Source: an uncultured Pelagibacteraceae bacterium
Lineage (GTDB): Bacteria > Pseudomonadota > Alphaproteobacteria > Pelagibacterales > Pelagibacteraceae
Reading direction: 5' to 3'
DNA: 64,000 nt
Assembly (NCBI GenBank): GCA_902556505.1
Contig: CACDWM010000002.1
Location: 62,001 to 126,000, forward strand
Shown here: piece after piece, positions 1-8,955 of the stretch
Layout of the letters: every line of letters begins with the position of its first letter
Position numbering within the stretch: the first letter of the stretch is position 1
Notes under the pieces: model-generated
Database searches by the model: none
What the model saw: only the letters and a program-made list of their open reading frames with translations
What the model was told of the DNA's origin: nothing
Translations under genes and position numbers: made by a program

Positions 1-1
1 G

Positions 2-844
2 TCGTTTGGCCCATTAGTAGTTCGATACATGGATAATCCTCAAATGGTACCTTGGCAGTATATTTTTGGTAGAGGTTTAACAATTTTCATCTTATTAAAC
101 CTTTATTTATTTTTCGAGGAAGGAAAAAATTTTTACAAAAACTATTATAAAATAGGTTTATCTGGAGTAATCGGTGGATCTGGATTGGGGATCGCTATGA
201 TTACATTTATTTATTCAATTACAAATACTAGCGCTGCAGTTACTTTGCTTTGTTTGGCAGCAATGCCATTTTTTACAGCATTATTGGCATTTTTATTTTT
301 AAAAGAAAAAATTTCTCTTAATGTGTGGATATCAATAATAATTGCAACAGTTGGTATTATTATTATGGCACTAGGAAACACCGGTGAAAAATCACTAATT
401 GGTTTCGTATTTGGTTTAACTTCTTCAATTGGTTTCTCAGTTTTTTCTGTAACTCTAAGATGGAGAAAAGAAACACCAAAATTCACAACTGTAGCTTTTG
501 CAGGTTTCTTTTGTTTTGTGTTTGCAACAATTATGATTTTATCAAACAATTTAGTTTTTTTTTCATCTAGCTATAACGGAGCTTTGTTTTCTTTGCACGG
601 GACACTAGTTTGTTTTGGTTTGATTTTATATTCAATAGGATCTAAAGCGATACCAGCAGCAGAATTGACTTTATTATCTTTAACTGAAGTTGTAGGAGGA
701 ATTTTTTGGGTTTGGCTGCCATTATTTGGAATTAATGAAGCACCATCCACAAATACTATAATAGGCGGTTTTTTTCTTTTCGTATCTATATTTTATTACA
801 GTTTGATAATGAGATGGAACAAAAGATACATAGCATTAAATTAA
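2..844 (+). CDS. EamA/DMT-family transporter (5' end cut by window edge)
   Basis: Inner-membrane drug/metabolite-type transporter. The frame stays open to base 2, and residues encoded before the first ATG (base 29) already read like helix 1 of the family (FGPLVVRYM, then PWQYIFGRG), so the true start lies outside the window. The rest is a chain of hydrophobic helices in two EamA halves. The first half carries the usual P-F-F-T-A-L-L ... F-L-K-E-K signature at about residues 79-93 counted from the ATG. It ends one base before the creatinase start, so the genes are almost certainly cotranscribed. I infer an importer (or exporter) of a guanidino or related amino compound, but substrate cannot be read from this family's sequence. 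Confidence 0.85.
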   Translation, partial: SFGPLVVRYMDNPQMVPWQYIFGRGLTIFILLNLYLFFEEGKNFYKNYYKIGLSGVIGGSGLGIAMITFIYSITNTSAAVTLLCLAAMPFFTALLAFLFLKEKISLNVWISIIIATVGIIIMALGNTGEKSLIGFVFGLTSSIGFSVFSVTLRWRKETPKFTTVAFAGFFCFVFATIMILSNNLVFFSSSYNGALFSLHGTLVCFGLILYSIGSKAIPAAELTLLSLTEVVGGIFWVWLPLFGINEAPSTNTIIGGFFLFVSIFYYSLIMRWNKRYIALN

Positions 845-845
845 T

Positions 846-2063
846 ATGGAACGACCAGATTTTTTTGAACTTAAAAATGGTGAGAAAGTAAAATTACCTT
901 TCACAGATAAAGAGTATAATGATCGAGTAAGTAAACTTAGATCAGCGATGGATCAAAATGGTCTTGATATGGTTATCCTAACCTCAATGCATAACGTTGC
1001 ATATTACACAGGTTTTATTTATTGTTCTTTTGGAAGACCATACGGATGTGTGATCACTCAAAATAAAATCTCAACAATTTCAGCTAATATTGATGCAAGC
1101 CAGCCATGGCGTAGATCTCATTGTGATAACGTTATTTACACTGATTGGAAAAGAGATAATTTTTTAAGAGCCATTGTTTCAATTATTGGGAGAGATGAAC
1201 CTCCAAAAAAAATTGGAATAGAAAATGATCATGTCACTTTAGATATGCGAGAAAAAATAGGGTCTATTTTTACTTTCTCTGTGTTTAGCGATGTTTCAAA
1301 AGATCTAATGAAACTTAGAATGATTAAATCAAACGAAGAAATTGAGATCATTACAAATGGTGCAAGAATTGCAGACATTGGTGGTGAAGAAATAGTTAAA
1401 AATATAAGAGAAGATAATACAGAGATCGAAGTAGCAATAGCAGCAAGAGATAGAATGGAAAGAGAGATTGTTAAAAGCTATCCAGGCGCAGAGTACATGG
1501 ATACTTGGGTATGGTTTCAATCTGGTATCAATACAGATGGAGCTCACAATCCAAAGACTAATAGAAAATTAGTTAAAGGAGATATTTTATCTTTAAATAC
1601 TTTTCCAATGATCTCAGGATACTACACTGCACTAGAGCGAACTTTATTTTTAGATCATGCTGATGATGCTTCACTTAAAGCTTGGGAAGCAAATGTTAAA
1701 GTTCATAAACGTGGATTAGAATTGATTAAACCAGGTGTTAAATGTTCAGACATTTGTCATGAGCTAAATGAATTATTTGCTGAACTTGGTTATCTTCAGT
1801 ACCGAACTTTTGGCTACGGTCATTCATTTGGTATGCTTTCACACTTTTATGGAAGAGAAGCAAGTTTAGAATTAAGAGAAGATATTGATACTGTTCTTGA
1901 GGAAAATATGGTCGTGTCGATGGAGCCAATGATAATGATCCCAGAGGGTAATCCTGGTGCAGGTGGATATAGAGAACACGATATTTTGGTGATTGGTAAA
2001 GATGGAGCAGAGAATATTACAAAATTTCCTTTTGGTCCTGAGCATAATATTATAAAAAACTAA
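846..2063 (+). CDS. Creatinase (creatine amidinohydrolase), M24 'pita-bread' fold
   Basis: Predicted to hydrolyse creatine to sarcosine and urea in the cytoplasm. At 405 aa it has the length of Pseudomonas creatinase and parallels my memory of that enzyme along its whole length: NGEKVK near residue 11, CSFGRPYG at 60-67 with the substrate-site Phe62 and Arg64, QPWRR at 86-90, and DGAHNP at 231-236 whose His234 corresponds to the catalytic His232. The C-terminal half has GHSFG, YGRE and GYREHD as in creatinase. This is far closer than to Xaa-Pro dipeptidases of the same fold. It lies between a transporter and an amidinotransferase with 1- and 5-base gaps. A related guanidino substrate such as guanidinoacetate cannot be excluded. 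Confidence 0.92.
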   Translation: MERPDFFELKNGEKVKLPFTDKEYNDRVSKLRSAMDQNGLDMVILTSMHNVAYYTGFIYCSFGRPYGCVITQNKISTISANIDASQPWRRSHCDNVIYTDWKRDNFLRAIVSIIGRDEPPKKIGIENDHVTLDMREKIGSIFTFSVFSDVSKDLMKLRMIKSNEEIEIITNGARIADIGGEEIVKNIREDNTEIEVAIAARDRMEREIVKSYPGAEYMDTWVWFQSGINTDGAHNPKTNRKLVKGDILSLNTFPMISGYYTALERTLFLDHADDASLKAWEANVKVHKRGLELIKPGVKCSDICHELNELFAELGYLQYRTFGYGHSFGMLSHFYGREASLELREDIDTVLEENMVVSMEPMIMIPEGNPGAGGYREHDILVIGKDGAENITKFPFGPEHNIIKN

Positions 2064-2068
2064 TCTTT

Positions 2069-3184
2069 ATGAGCGAGAATAAAACTATTGTTAATAGTTG
2101 GAACGAGTGGGATCCGTTAAAACATGTTATTGTTGGAAGAGCGGATGGCACTTGTATTCCAGCGCCAGAGCCTGCATTAGATGCAAAAGTTCCAGAAGAC
2201 AGTGATATGCGAGGTCAGTTTGGACCAAGAACCAAAGATACTGTCGATAAAGCAAATGAATTATTAGATAACTTTTCAAATATGCTTCAAAAAAGAGGTA
2301 TTAAAGTTGATCGACCAACACCAATTGATTTTAATCAAAAAACTTCCACTCCTGATTGGGAAGCAGAAACTATGTTTGGCTGCATGCCCCCAAGAGATGT
2401 TTTGTTAACAGTGGGTAATGAGATCTTAGAAGCTACAATGAGTTATCGTTGTCGTTGGTTTGAATATTTATGTTACCGACCACTTTTAAAAGATTATTAT
2501 AATCAAGATCCTAATATGAGACACGAGTCTGCTCCAAAACCAAGATTAACAGATGCAGATTACAGAAAAGATTATTTATCAGATAAAATTGGTGTTCAAA
2601 AAAGATTAGAGTGGACCGAAAAAAAATATTTTGTAACCACTGAAGAAGAACCGCTATTTGATGCAGCAGACGTATTAAGATTTGGTAAAGATTTAGTTGT
2701 TCAACATGGTTTTACAACAAATTTAAAAGGAATTGATTGGCTAAAAAGGCATTATAAAGATCACAGAGTTCATGCAGTTAACTTCCCAGGTGATCCTTAT
2801 CCAATTCATATTGATGCAACTTTTACCCCAATTAAAGAAGGTTTAATTATCAATAACCCACAAAGAAGACTTCCTAAGGAACAAAGAAGACTTTTTGAGG
2901 AGAATGGTTGGGAAATTGTAGACAGCGCACAACCAGCACATAACGAACCACCACCATTATGCTATTCATCAACTTGGCTATCAATGAATGTTTTAGTTTT
3001 AGATCCTAAAACTGTATGTGTGGAAAAAAGTGAAAAATATCAAGCTGAACAATTAGATAAATTAGGAATGGAAGTTATACCAGTAGAACTTAGAGATGCC
3101 TACGCTTTTGGTGGAGGTTTACATTGTTGTACTGCAGATGTTTACCGAGAAGGTGAACTTAAAGATTACTTCCCAAAACAATAA
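2069..3184 (+). CDS. Glycine amidinotransferase (AGAT-like, arginine:glycine amidinotransferase family)
   Basis: Member of the AGAT family, which moves an amidino group from arginine to an amine (glycine gives guanidinoacetate plus ornithine). Seen in the 371-residue protein: NEWDPLKHVIVGRA at 12-25, the FDAAD acidic site at 197-201, HID with His247, and GGGLHCCTADV with Cys353 matching the human catalytic Cys407. No N-terminal targeting extension, as expected for a bacterial cytoplasmic enzyme. It starts 5 bases after creatinase, implying one operon and linked guanidino chemistry. Acceptor specificity is uncertain because homologues in natural-product pathways use other amines. The stop is directly adjacent to a convergent small gene. 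Confidence 0.88.
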   Translation: MSENKTIVNSWNEWDPLKHVIVGRADGTCIPAPEPALDAKVPEDSDMRGQFGPRTKDTVDKANELLDNFSNMLQKRGIKVDRPTPIDFNQKTSTPDWEAETMFGCMPPRDVLLTVGNEILEATMSYRCRWFEYLCYRPLLKDYYNQDPNMRHESAPKPRLTDADYRKDYLSDKIGVQKRLEWTEKKYFVTTEEEPLFDAADVLRFGKDLVVQHGFTTNLKGIDWLKRHYKDHRVHAVNFPGDPYPIHIDATFTPIKEGLIINNPQRRLPKEQRRLFEENGWEIVDSAQPAHNEPPPLCYSSTWLSMNVLVLDPKTVCVEKSEKYQAEQLDKLGMEVIPVELRDAYAFGGGLHCCTADVYREGELKDYFPKQ

Positions 3185-3412
3185 TTAATTTGGATTTTGT
3201 TTTAAAAATTCAATGTATTTAATAACATCATTATATTTTTCATCAGGAATATCTTTGTAGCTTGCATTGAATTTACTTTTTACACATATAGCAACATGTG
3301 CGTATGGGTTTCTTCCTTTAGGATGGTTTGGATGGTCAGGTAATTGTCCCACCAAATAATCGCCAGCTTCCTGAATAATTTTCCAGAGTTTACTTGCGTT
3401 TTCTTTGTTCAT
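3185..3412 (-). CDS. Small unknown protein, possibly ORF6C-like
   Basis: 75-residue soluble protein of unknown function. Its second half (HVAICVKSKFNASYKDIPD, then a short helix ending YIEFLKQN) resembles the C-terminal ORF6C helical module of phage antirepressor-type proteins, where a K-x-K/R-F-x-x-x-SYKDIP pattern recurs. That link is my recollection and tentative. No signal peptide or membrane helix. It lies 11 bases downstream of another unknown minus-strand gene and abuts the amidinotransferase stop, so both minus-strand genes probably share a transcript. Codon use matches the neighbours. Confidence 0.6.
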   Translation of the reverse strand: MNKENASKLWKIIQEAGDYLVGQLPDHPNHPKGRNPYAHVAICVKSKFNASYKDIPDEKYNDVIKYIEFLKQNPN

Positions 3413-3423
3413 ACAGTTTAGTT

Positions 3424-3891
3424 TTATCTAAAAAATAAACTTTTTCTAATATCTATAATTTCTCTGATTTGTTTGTCTTTAATAGCATTCCAAGAAACAA
3501 ATAATGTACACAATTGATATAAGGCAAATATCTCATTTTTTTGATTTTGAGACAAATCACTATCTGCCTCTACATAGTTTTCAAAATAAGAAATATTATT
3601 TTTCGCACAGTTTAAATAATATTTACAAGCGTCTGTTACTGTAGCAGTTGACCACCAGTTTGAGTCTCTGAAAAGATTAGATATTTCTTGGTAGAAAGAA
3701 CTTGTTTCAGAAATAGCTAAATCCTTTTGAACATTTTCAGAAAATTGATCTAATTCAAATTGGATTAAAGCTAATATCTTTTTTTCGCTACTTCTCTTTA
3801 CAAGTAGTTCAATGACGTTTTTATACGACATTGATTGGATTTTATTCCAATTATTAAAAAAATCATTTGGTGCTTTGTTGAGATCACTCAT
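3424..3891 (-). CDS. Hypothetical protein, 155 aa
   Basis: I do not recognise this protein. It is predicted mostly helical, soluble and acidic, with no signal peptide, and has a mid-region reading NWWSTATVTDACKYYL at about residues 78-93. It begins with SDLNKAPNDFFNNWNKIQ, which recalls the short N-termini of polymer-granule-associated phasin-like proteins, but nothing else supports that role. The next gene downstream is the 75-aa unknown protein. The ATG at 3891 is the only good start, and the 99-base divergent gap to the next plus-strand gene should hold its promoter. Confidence 0.65.
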   Translation of the reverse strand: MSDLNKAPNDFFNNWNKIQSMSYKNVIELLVKRSSEKKILALIQFELDQFSENVQKDLAISETSSFYQEISNLFRDSNWWSTATVTDACKYYLNCAKNNISYFENYVEADSDLSQNQKNEIFALYQLCTLFVSWNAIKDKQIREIIDIRKSLFFR

Positions 3892-3990
3892 ATTTTATAA
3901 AATTTTTAAATTTACTATTGAAATTACACTAAATTAACTATGCCAATATTAACAGTTTTAATTTTAAATTTTTAGTCTAGTGAAAATTAA

Positions 3991-5418
3991 ATGAAAAGAT
4001 TATTTATATTTTTATTTATATTTTTAAATATTGTTAATTATTCCAAGTCAGACGATTTCTTTGAAGATATAACTTATCAAATATTAGAAAATCAACCTAG
4101 ATTAAGTTATGGTGTGTCTGTTTCGGACGTAAACAATGATGGTAGCTTTGAATTTATAGTTACTGGATTTGGATTTAATAATTTAGCCTTAGCTCATAAA
4201 AAAGGTATTTTGTTTAATTCAATTGACCAAAGTATATTTGTAGACAAAAATCGTAAAACAATAGGAGTAGCATCTTGTGATATTGATCAAGATGGTTATG
4301 AGGAAATTTATTTTTTAAACACAGACACTTATAGTGGAAACAAAAGATATTCTGACAGATTATTAGATTTTGATGGAAATAAATTTTTCGATTTATTTGA
4401 ATTAGAAATAAACAAGAAAAATTTAAATCTTACAGCAGGTAGATCAGTTGTATGTGTAGACAGAAATGGAAATGGAGCTTATGGAATATACGTTGCAAAT
4501 TATGGAGGACCAACAAGATTTTATGAAAAAGATGGAAATGAAATAATAGACAAAGCTTCGAAGCTAGGTATTGATAAAATTACTGGAGGAAGAGCAGTTA
4601 TTTCAGGTAATATTTTATCTGGAAGATCAGATATTTTTGCTGCCAATGAGAGAGGAGAGAATTTTTTATATTATAATAATAGTGGAAATTTTGTTGAACT
4701 TGCAAAAGATTATGCTGTTGATGATACATTTCAAAATGGGCGTGGAACAGCACTAAGTGATATTTATTATAGAGGTAGATTAGATATATTAACTTCAAAT
4801 TGGGAAGGGCCTCATCGAGCATTTGTTTTAAAAAATGAACAGTTTGTAGACATAGCTGACAAACCATTTAGCGCCCCATCGAGAATTAGAACAGTAATCT
4901 CTGCTGATTTTGATAATGATGGTTATGACGAAGTATTCATGAATAATATTGGTGAGCCAAATAAATTATTTAAGATTTTAGATAATGGTGAGTTTAAAGA
5001 AATAAATATTCGAAATGCTTTAGAAACTAACGGATTAGGAACAGGAGCTGCAGTAGCAGATATAGATGGTGATGGAATACTTGAACTTTTAATAGCTCAT
5101 GGTGAGTCAGGTTATCAACCTTTAACTTTATACAAGGCAAATTCAAAAAATAATGATTATTTAAGAATAAAACCAATTAATATTTATGGAGCTCCGGCAA
5201 GGGGTGCCACAGTTACACTTATTTCAAATTTAAGAAGTCATTCCAAAACAATAGATGCAGGCTCGGGTTACTTGTGTCAAATGGAGCCAGTGGCACATTA
5301 CGGAATTCGAAAAAATGAGAGAAATATTAAAATTTTGGTCACTTGGACAAATGGTAAAGAAGATATTTTTGAAATTAAAAATTTAAATAAAACATTGGAA
5401 ATTAAACAAAATAATTAA
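3991..5418 (+). CDS. Secreted FG-GAP/VCBS repeat protein with C-terminal ASPIC/UnbV domain (CRTAC1 family)
   Basis: 475-residue exported protein. Residues 1-20 form a signal peptide (MKRLFIFLFIFLNIV...YSKS). Calcium-binding D-x-[DN]-x-D-G loops typical of FG-GAP/VCBS beta-propeller blades occur at about residues 46 (DVNNDG), 97 (DIDQDG), 306 (DFDNDG) and 357 (DIDGDG). The last ~90 residues (from NDYLRIKP, including GAPARGATVTL and a W-T-N-G-K-E motif) are an ASPIC/UnbV domain. Such proteins act outside the cytoplasm, but their function is mostly unknown. The next gene, 7 bases downstream, also encodes a secreted protein. Confidence 0.85.
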   Translation: MKRLFIFLFIFLNIVNYSKSDDFFEDITYQILENQPRLSYGVSVSDVNNDGSFEFIVTGFGFNNLALAHKKGILFNSIDQSIFVDKNRKTIGVASCDIDQDGYEEIYFLNTDTYSGNKRYSDRLLDFDGNKFFDLFELEINKKNLNLTAGRSVVCVDRNGNGAYGIYVANYGGPTRFYEKDGNEIIDKASKLGIDKITGGRAVISGNILSGRSDIFAANERGENFLYYNNSGNFVELAKDYAVDDTFQNGRGTALSDIYYRGRLDILTSNWEGPHRAFVLKNEQFVDIADKPFSAPSRIRTVISADFDNDGYDEVFMNNIGEPNKLFKILDNGEFKEINIRNALETNGLGTGAAVADIDGDGILELLIAHGESGYQPLTLYKANSKNNDYLRIKPINIYGAPARGATVTLISNLRSHSKTIDAGSGYLCQMEPVAHYGIRKNERNIKILVTWTNGKEDIFEIKNLNKTLEIKQNN

Positions 5419-5425
5419 TCTTTTT

Positions 5426-6118
5426 ATGAAAAAATTTTTGTTAATAATATGCACTGCATTTTTAGTTTTGTCTTATAACTCAAGTTTAGAAGCACAAGAA
5501 AGAAATTATTATCAAGAATTAGTAAATGAGTGGAGTAAAATATTTCCAGATAGAAATAGAAACGCTGCTGGTCCAAAATTTTTTAAACATATATTAAATA
5601 AAGATATTACGTATCAAGAATTTGTAGAGTTTAATAAACTTTATTGTGCTGTATCTGGTTCTTTAATTGATCCTAACGCTGTACCTGAAAAAGTATATTT
5701 AAAAGAAGTCAACACAAATAAAAAAATTTGTGGGGATTACTACAGATGCTGTATTCCATGTTCTTGTGATGTAATGAAATATTCAAAAGTTGAAAAAATG
5801 AAACATAAATTTAAAGATATCGAAAAAGAGTTTTATGTTTTAACAATTAAAAACCCATGTGGTAAAAAAAATTTTCCAAAACAAGTAAATAGAGATTACT
5901 TTTGTGATGGTAAAAGTTTATCAAAAGATCAAGTTATAGAACTAAATAATAGGCTGGTTATTGGCTTATTTCATAAAGCTAAATCTTGCGACAAATCTGA
6001 AATTGTCAAAATTGATAATCATCAGGTTACAGGTTTGTTTTGTGAATTTAGAAACAATACGCCTGATGAAGAGTTACAAAGTGGGATGGGAGATATTTTT
6101 ATAAAATTGGCAAGATAA
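5426..6118 (+). CDS. Secreted cysteine-rich protein of unknown function
   Basis: 230 residues with a clear signal peptide (MKKFLLIICTAFLVLSYNSSLEA). The mature part has ten cysteines, five of them clustered as C-x5-CC-x2-C-x-C around residues 100-113, with the others spread to the C-terminus. In an exported protein this suggests disulfides or metal binding in the periplasm. I do not recognise a family. It sits 7 bases after the FG-GAP/UnbV gene and 10 bases before phosphatidylcholine synthase, so the three form a likely envelope-related operon. Confidence 0.75.
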   Translation: MKKFLLIICTAFLVLSYNSSLEAQERNYYQELVNEWSKIFPDRNRNAAGPKFFKHILNKDITYQEFVEFNKLYCAVSGSLIDPNAVPEKVYLKEVNTNKKICGDYYRCCIPCSCDVMKYSKVEKMKHKFKDIEKEFYVLTIKNPCGKKNFPKQVNRDYFCDGKSLSKDQVIELNNRLVIGLFHKAKSCDKSEIVKIDNHQVTGLFCEFRNNTPDEELQSGMGDIFIKLAR

Positions 6119-6128
6119 TTTTAGAAAA

Positions 6129-6866
6129 ATGAGTAAAGAAAAAAATATTAAAACGAATGAAATTTTTAAACAAGATAGATTTCTAAGTATTCTTATTCAT
6201 TTGTTGACTGGATTTGGAATTGTTGCTGGTTTCTTTGCTTTAATTGCAGTTATGAATAACAACCAAAAAGAGGCTTTTCTTTGGCTTGGGTGTGCATTTT
6301 TAATAGACAGTGTTGATGGGTCTTTAGCTAGAAAATTTAATGTAAAAAAAAATCTACCACATATTGATGGTAAAATGCTGGATAGTATAATTGATTTTTT
6401 TAACTATGTTATAATACCATCAATAATGATTTATTGGTTTAGGTATGTACCAGACCAGTTTATTTTATTAATTCCTGTAATTTTGATTTTTATTTCTATT
6501 TATTCTTATGTGAATTTGAATATTTTAACAAATGATAATTACTATAATGGTTTCCCTGCTATTTGGAATGTAATTGTACTTTACTTTTATATCTTTGGCA
6601 CTAGCCAAAATTTTAATTTAATATTTTTAATTTTATTAATATTACTAAAATTTTCTCCTTTAAAATGTATTCATCCTTTAAGAGTTAAAAAATTCAAAAG
6701 TTTATCAATTCTTTTTGCAATCTTTTGGTTCACTACTTCAATTTTGCTAATTTTAATAAAAGATTTGAATTTTAACCCAGTATATGAGGTTTTCTTAATG
6801 TTGTTATGGGTTATTTCAAATATTTATTTTATATCTGTAAGTATATTTAAAACATTCAGAAATTAA
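6129..6866 (+). CDS. pcs: Phosphatidylcholine synthase (CDP-alcohol phosphatidyltransferase family)
   Basis: Inner-membrane enzyme that condenses CDP-diacylglycerol directly with choline to give phosphatidylcholine. The 245-residue protein has several hydrophobic helices and the CDP-alcohol phosphotransferase signature in its Pcs form: D60-x2-D63-G64-x2-A67-R68, then twelve residues to G81, then D85 and D89. The wider AR-to-G spacing and the following DFFNYVIIPS stretch separate Pcs from PgsA and PssA. It ends 8 bases from the convergent oxidoreductase gene. Choline as substrate is inferred from family membership. Confidence 0.82.
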   Translation: MSKEKNIKTNEIFKQDRFLSILIHLLTGFGIVAGFFALIAVMNNNQKEAFLWLGCAFLIDSVDGSLARKFNVKKNLPHIDGKMLDSIIDFFNYVIIPSIMIYWFRYVPDQFILLIPVILIFISIYSYVNLNILTNDNYYNGFPAIWNVIVLYFYIFGTSQNFNLIFLILLILLKFSPLKCIHPLRVKKFKSLSILFAIFWFTTSILLILIKDLNFNPVYEVFLMLLWVISNIYFISVSIFKTFRN

Positions 6867-6874
6867 TTCATTTA

Positions 6875-7945
6875 TTAGGGGAGCCAGGAATTATAAAGTT
6901 TATTTTTTTTATCTATTGGAATTTCAATAATTTTATTTTCTCTAGATGAGGCATAGACAGCAGTAACAAATTCTAAAGAATTTCTAGCATCTAATAAAGT
7001 TACTTCATCACTAGGAGATCCATCGAGTTTATTTGCAATTTCTTCAAACATACCTGCGTACCATGATTTTGGTTCTATTACTTTTGATAGCACTTCATCT
7101 ATTTGAGGTTGAGTTATAGGAGGTCTTGGTAAAAATTCCCATTTATCATCAGCTGGACTATATGGTTTATCTGGTGATGCACCAGACTCAGCTGTTAATC
7201 CCTCAAAACAAAATCGAAGTCTACTAGTATCATTTGCAGCTCCAAGTGTTATTGAGCTTGTAACCAATGTCCCATTTTTCATTTCAATAGAAAGAGCAGC
7301 ACAATCCTCTACTTCAATATCATTTACTTTAGTTGATAGATTAGCAAAAACATTTGAAACAGGGCCTAGGATCATAGTAACTAAATCATGAATATGAATA
7401 GCGTGACTTAAAATTGCCCCACCTTGTTCACCTTCCCAAGTTCCTCTCCAAGGTTTTGAATAATAATCTTTACCTCTATTCCAATGCGTTTCTAAAGAAG
7501 CAACCAATGGTTTTCCAACTAAACCAGATTTGATTAATGCTTTTAATTTTGAAAATCCAAGACCATATCGATATTGAAATACTGGGAAAATAATCTTACC
7601 AGTTGCTTTACTGATCTTTTCTAATTCGTCTACTTCTTTAAGACTTGAAACTAATGGTTTTTCACAAATCACATGTTTTCCAGCTTCCATAGCTTTTTTA
7701 CAAGCAGAAAAATGTAAATGGGGTGGTAGACAAATATCAATGATATCAATTTCTTTAATTTTTAATACATCTTCAAAGTTTAGAGAAACTCTTGTCTCAG
7801 TATTTGATTGTAATATTTTATCAATAGCCTTCCTAGTTAAACCACATAATGTGTGAACATTAAATCTCTTAGATACTTTTTGAAAATCTTCAAAATGTTT
7901 TGCACCTATATTGGTTCCAATTATTGCTACTTGATATTGTTTCAT
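6875..7945 (-). CDS. Gfo/Idh/MocA-family oxidoreductase
   Basis: NAD(P)-dependent dehydrogenase, 356 aa, third gene of a minus-strand operon. N-terminal Rossmann segment AIIGTNIGAKHFE (about residues 7-19), the E-K-P motif in VICEKPLVS near residue 95, and the catalytic-domain signature GGAILSHAIHIHDL near residue 175 define the family. These enzymes oxidise or epimerise hydroxyl groups of sugars, inositols and related polyols. The substrate is unknown. The start overlaps the preceding gene by 4 bases (ATGA), indicating translational coupling with a second family member. Confidence 0.85.
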   Translation of the reverse strand: MKQYQVAIIGTNIGAKHFEDFQKVSKRFNVHTLCGLTRKAIDKILQSNTETRVSLNFEDVLKIKEIDIIDICLPPHLHFSACKKAMEAGKHVICEKPLVSSLKEVDELEKISKATGKIIFPVFQYRYGLGFSKLKALIKSGLVGKPLVASLETHWNRGKDYYSKPWRGTWEGEQGGAILSHAIHIHDLVTMILGPVSNVFANLSTKVNDIEVEDCAALSIEMKNGTLVTSSITLGAANDTSRLRFCFEGLTAESGASPDKPYSPADDKWEFLPRPPITQPQIDEVLSKVIEPKSWYAGMFEEIANKLDGSPSDEVTLLDARNSLEFVTAVYASSRENKIIEIPIDKKNKLYNSWLP

Positions 7946-8952
7946 TTTTTTTCAGCTTGCTCTTGAGCTTTAATAGCAAGTTCCATTGAAAGATAAGTAA
8001 GATCTTGAGGACATGCAGTTTCTGTTCTGTTTAAAACATCATTAATTAAATTTCTAAAGTAGGGTAGTTTAACATTAGAACAATCAATATGTTTCACCTC
8101 ATCATTATTTGCTATAAATAAATGATTACCTTTTTCTGATTTTGCTAAGTCTGTATATTTTCTTATTTCAATAAAACCTTTGTCTCCAAGGATTAACAAT
8201 CTTCCATCACCCCAGGTTGGAAGGGCATCTGGAGTAAACCAATCTAGACGAATATAGCCATGCCCACCATTACCAGTAAGGTTCACTTCACCAAAATCTT
8301 GAAAACCAGGCATATCTTTCTTTGTGGTATTTTCTACTAATGCATGGTTGATTTTTGCTTGATTTGAATTTGTAAAAACCAAAAATTGATGAACTTGGTG
8401 AGAACCAATATCGGTAATAATTCCTCCATAACTTTGACGATTATAAAACCAATCAGGTCTTTCATAGTTACCTTGTCTATGGGGACCTGTACCAATTGTT
8501 TGTTTTACTTTTCCTATTTTTCCCTCATTGACTAATTCTTCAGCTTTAGCAACTGCAGCAACGTGAAATCTTTCAGAAAAATTTACAGACCATATCTTTC
8601 CAGTTTCTTTGACAGTGTTTTTCAAATTATTTAACTGATCTAAGGTAGTACAGCCTGGTTTATCCACCATAACATCTTTACCAGCTTTTAAGGCATCTAT
8701 TGAATGACCAGCTCTATCTACAGGGATCGAAGATATTAAAATCATGTCAATAGATGAGTCGTTTAATATTTCCTCTTTATTTTCTTTTCTTTTAATATTT
8801 GGATATTTTTTATTAAATTCTTGAAGAGTTAAGGGATTCCCATCTGTCCAAAAGTAATTACAGCTACAACCTTCTTTGATCATTTCATCTAGCATATCGA
8901 AAATATGACCATGATCTATTCCGATTACTCCAAGGTTTAGTGCTTTTTTCAT
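7942..8952 (-). CDS. Gfo/Idh/MocA-family oxidoreductase (second copy)
   Basis: 336-residue dehydrogenase with N-terminal LGVIGIDHGHIFDML Rossmann loop. The usual E-K-P motif reads D-K-P here (MVDKPGCTT, near residue 95), and a GGIITDIGSHQVHQF catalytic segment carries the conserved histidines. It differs strongly from its neighbour at 6875-7945, so the pair probably performs two successive steps or forms a mixed complex rather than being a recent duplication. It lies 3 bases after the phytanoyl-CoA-dioxygenase-like gene. Substrate unknown. Confidence 0.83.
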   Translation of the reverse strand: MKKALNLGVIGIDHGHIFDMLDEMIKEGCSCNYFWTDGNPLTLQEFNKKYPNIKRKENKEEILNDSSIDMILISSIPVDRAGHSIDALKAGKDVMVDKPGCTTLDQLNNLKNTVKETGKIWSVNFSERFHVAAVAKAEELVNEGKIGKVKQTIGTGPHRQGNYERPDWFYNRQSYGGIITDIGSHQVHQFLVFTNSNQAKINHALVENTTKKDMPGFQDFGEVNLTGNGGHGYIRLDWFTPDALPTWGDGRLLILGDKGFIEIRKYTDLAKSEKGNHLFIANNDEVKHIDCSNVKLPYFRNLINDVLNRTETACPQDLTYLSMELAIKAQEQAEKK

Positions 8953-8955
8953 AAA

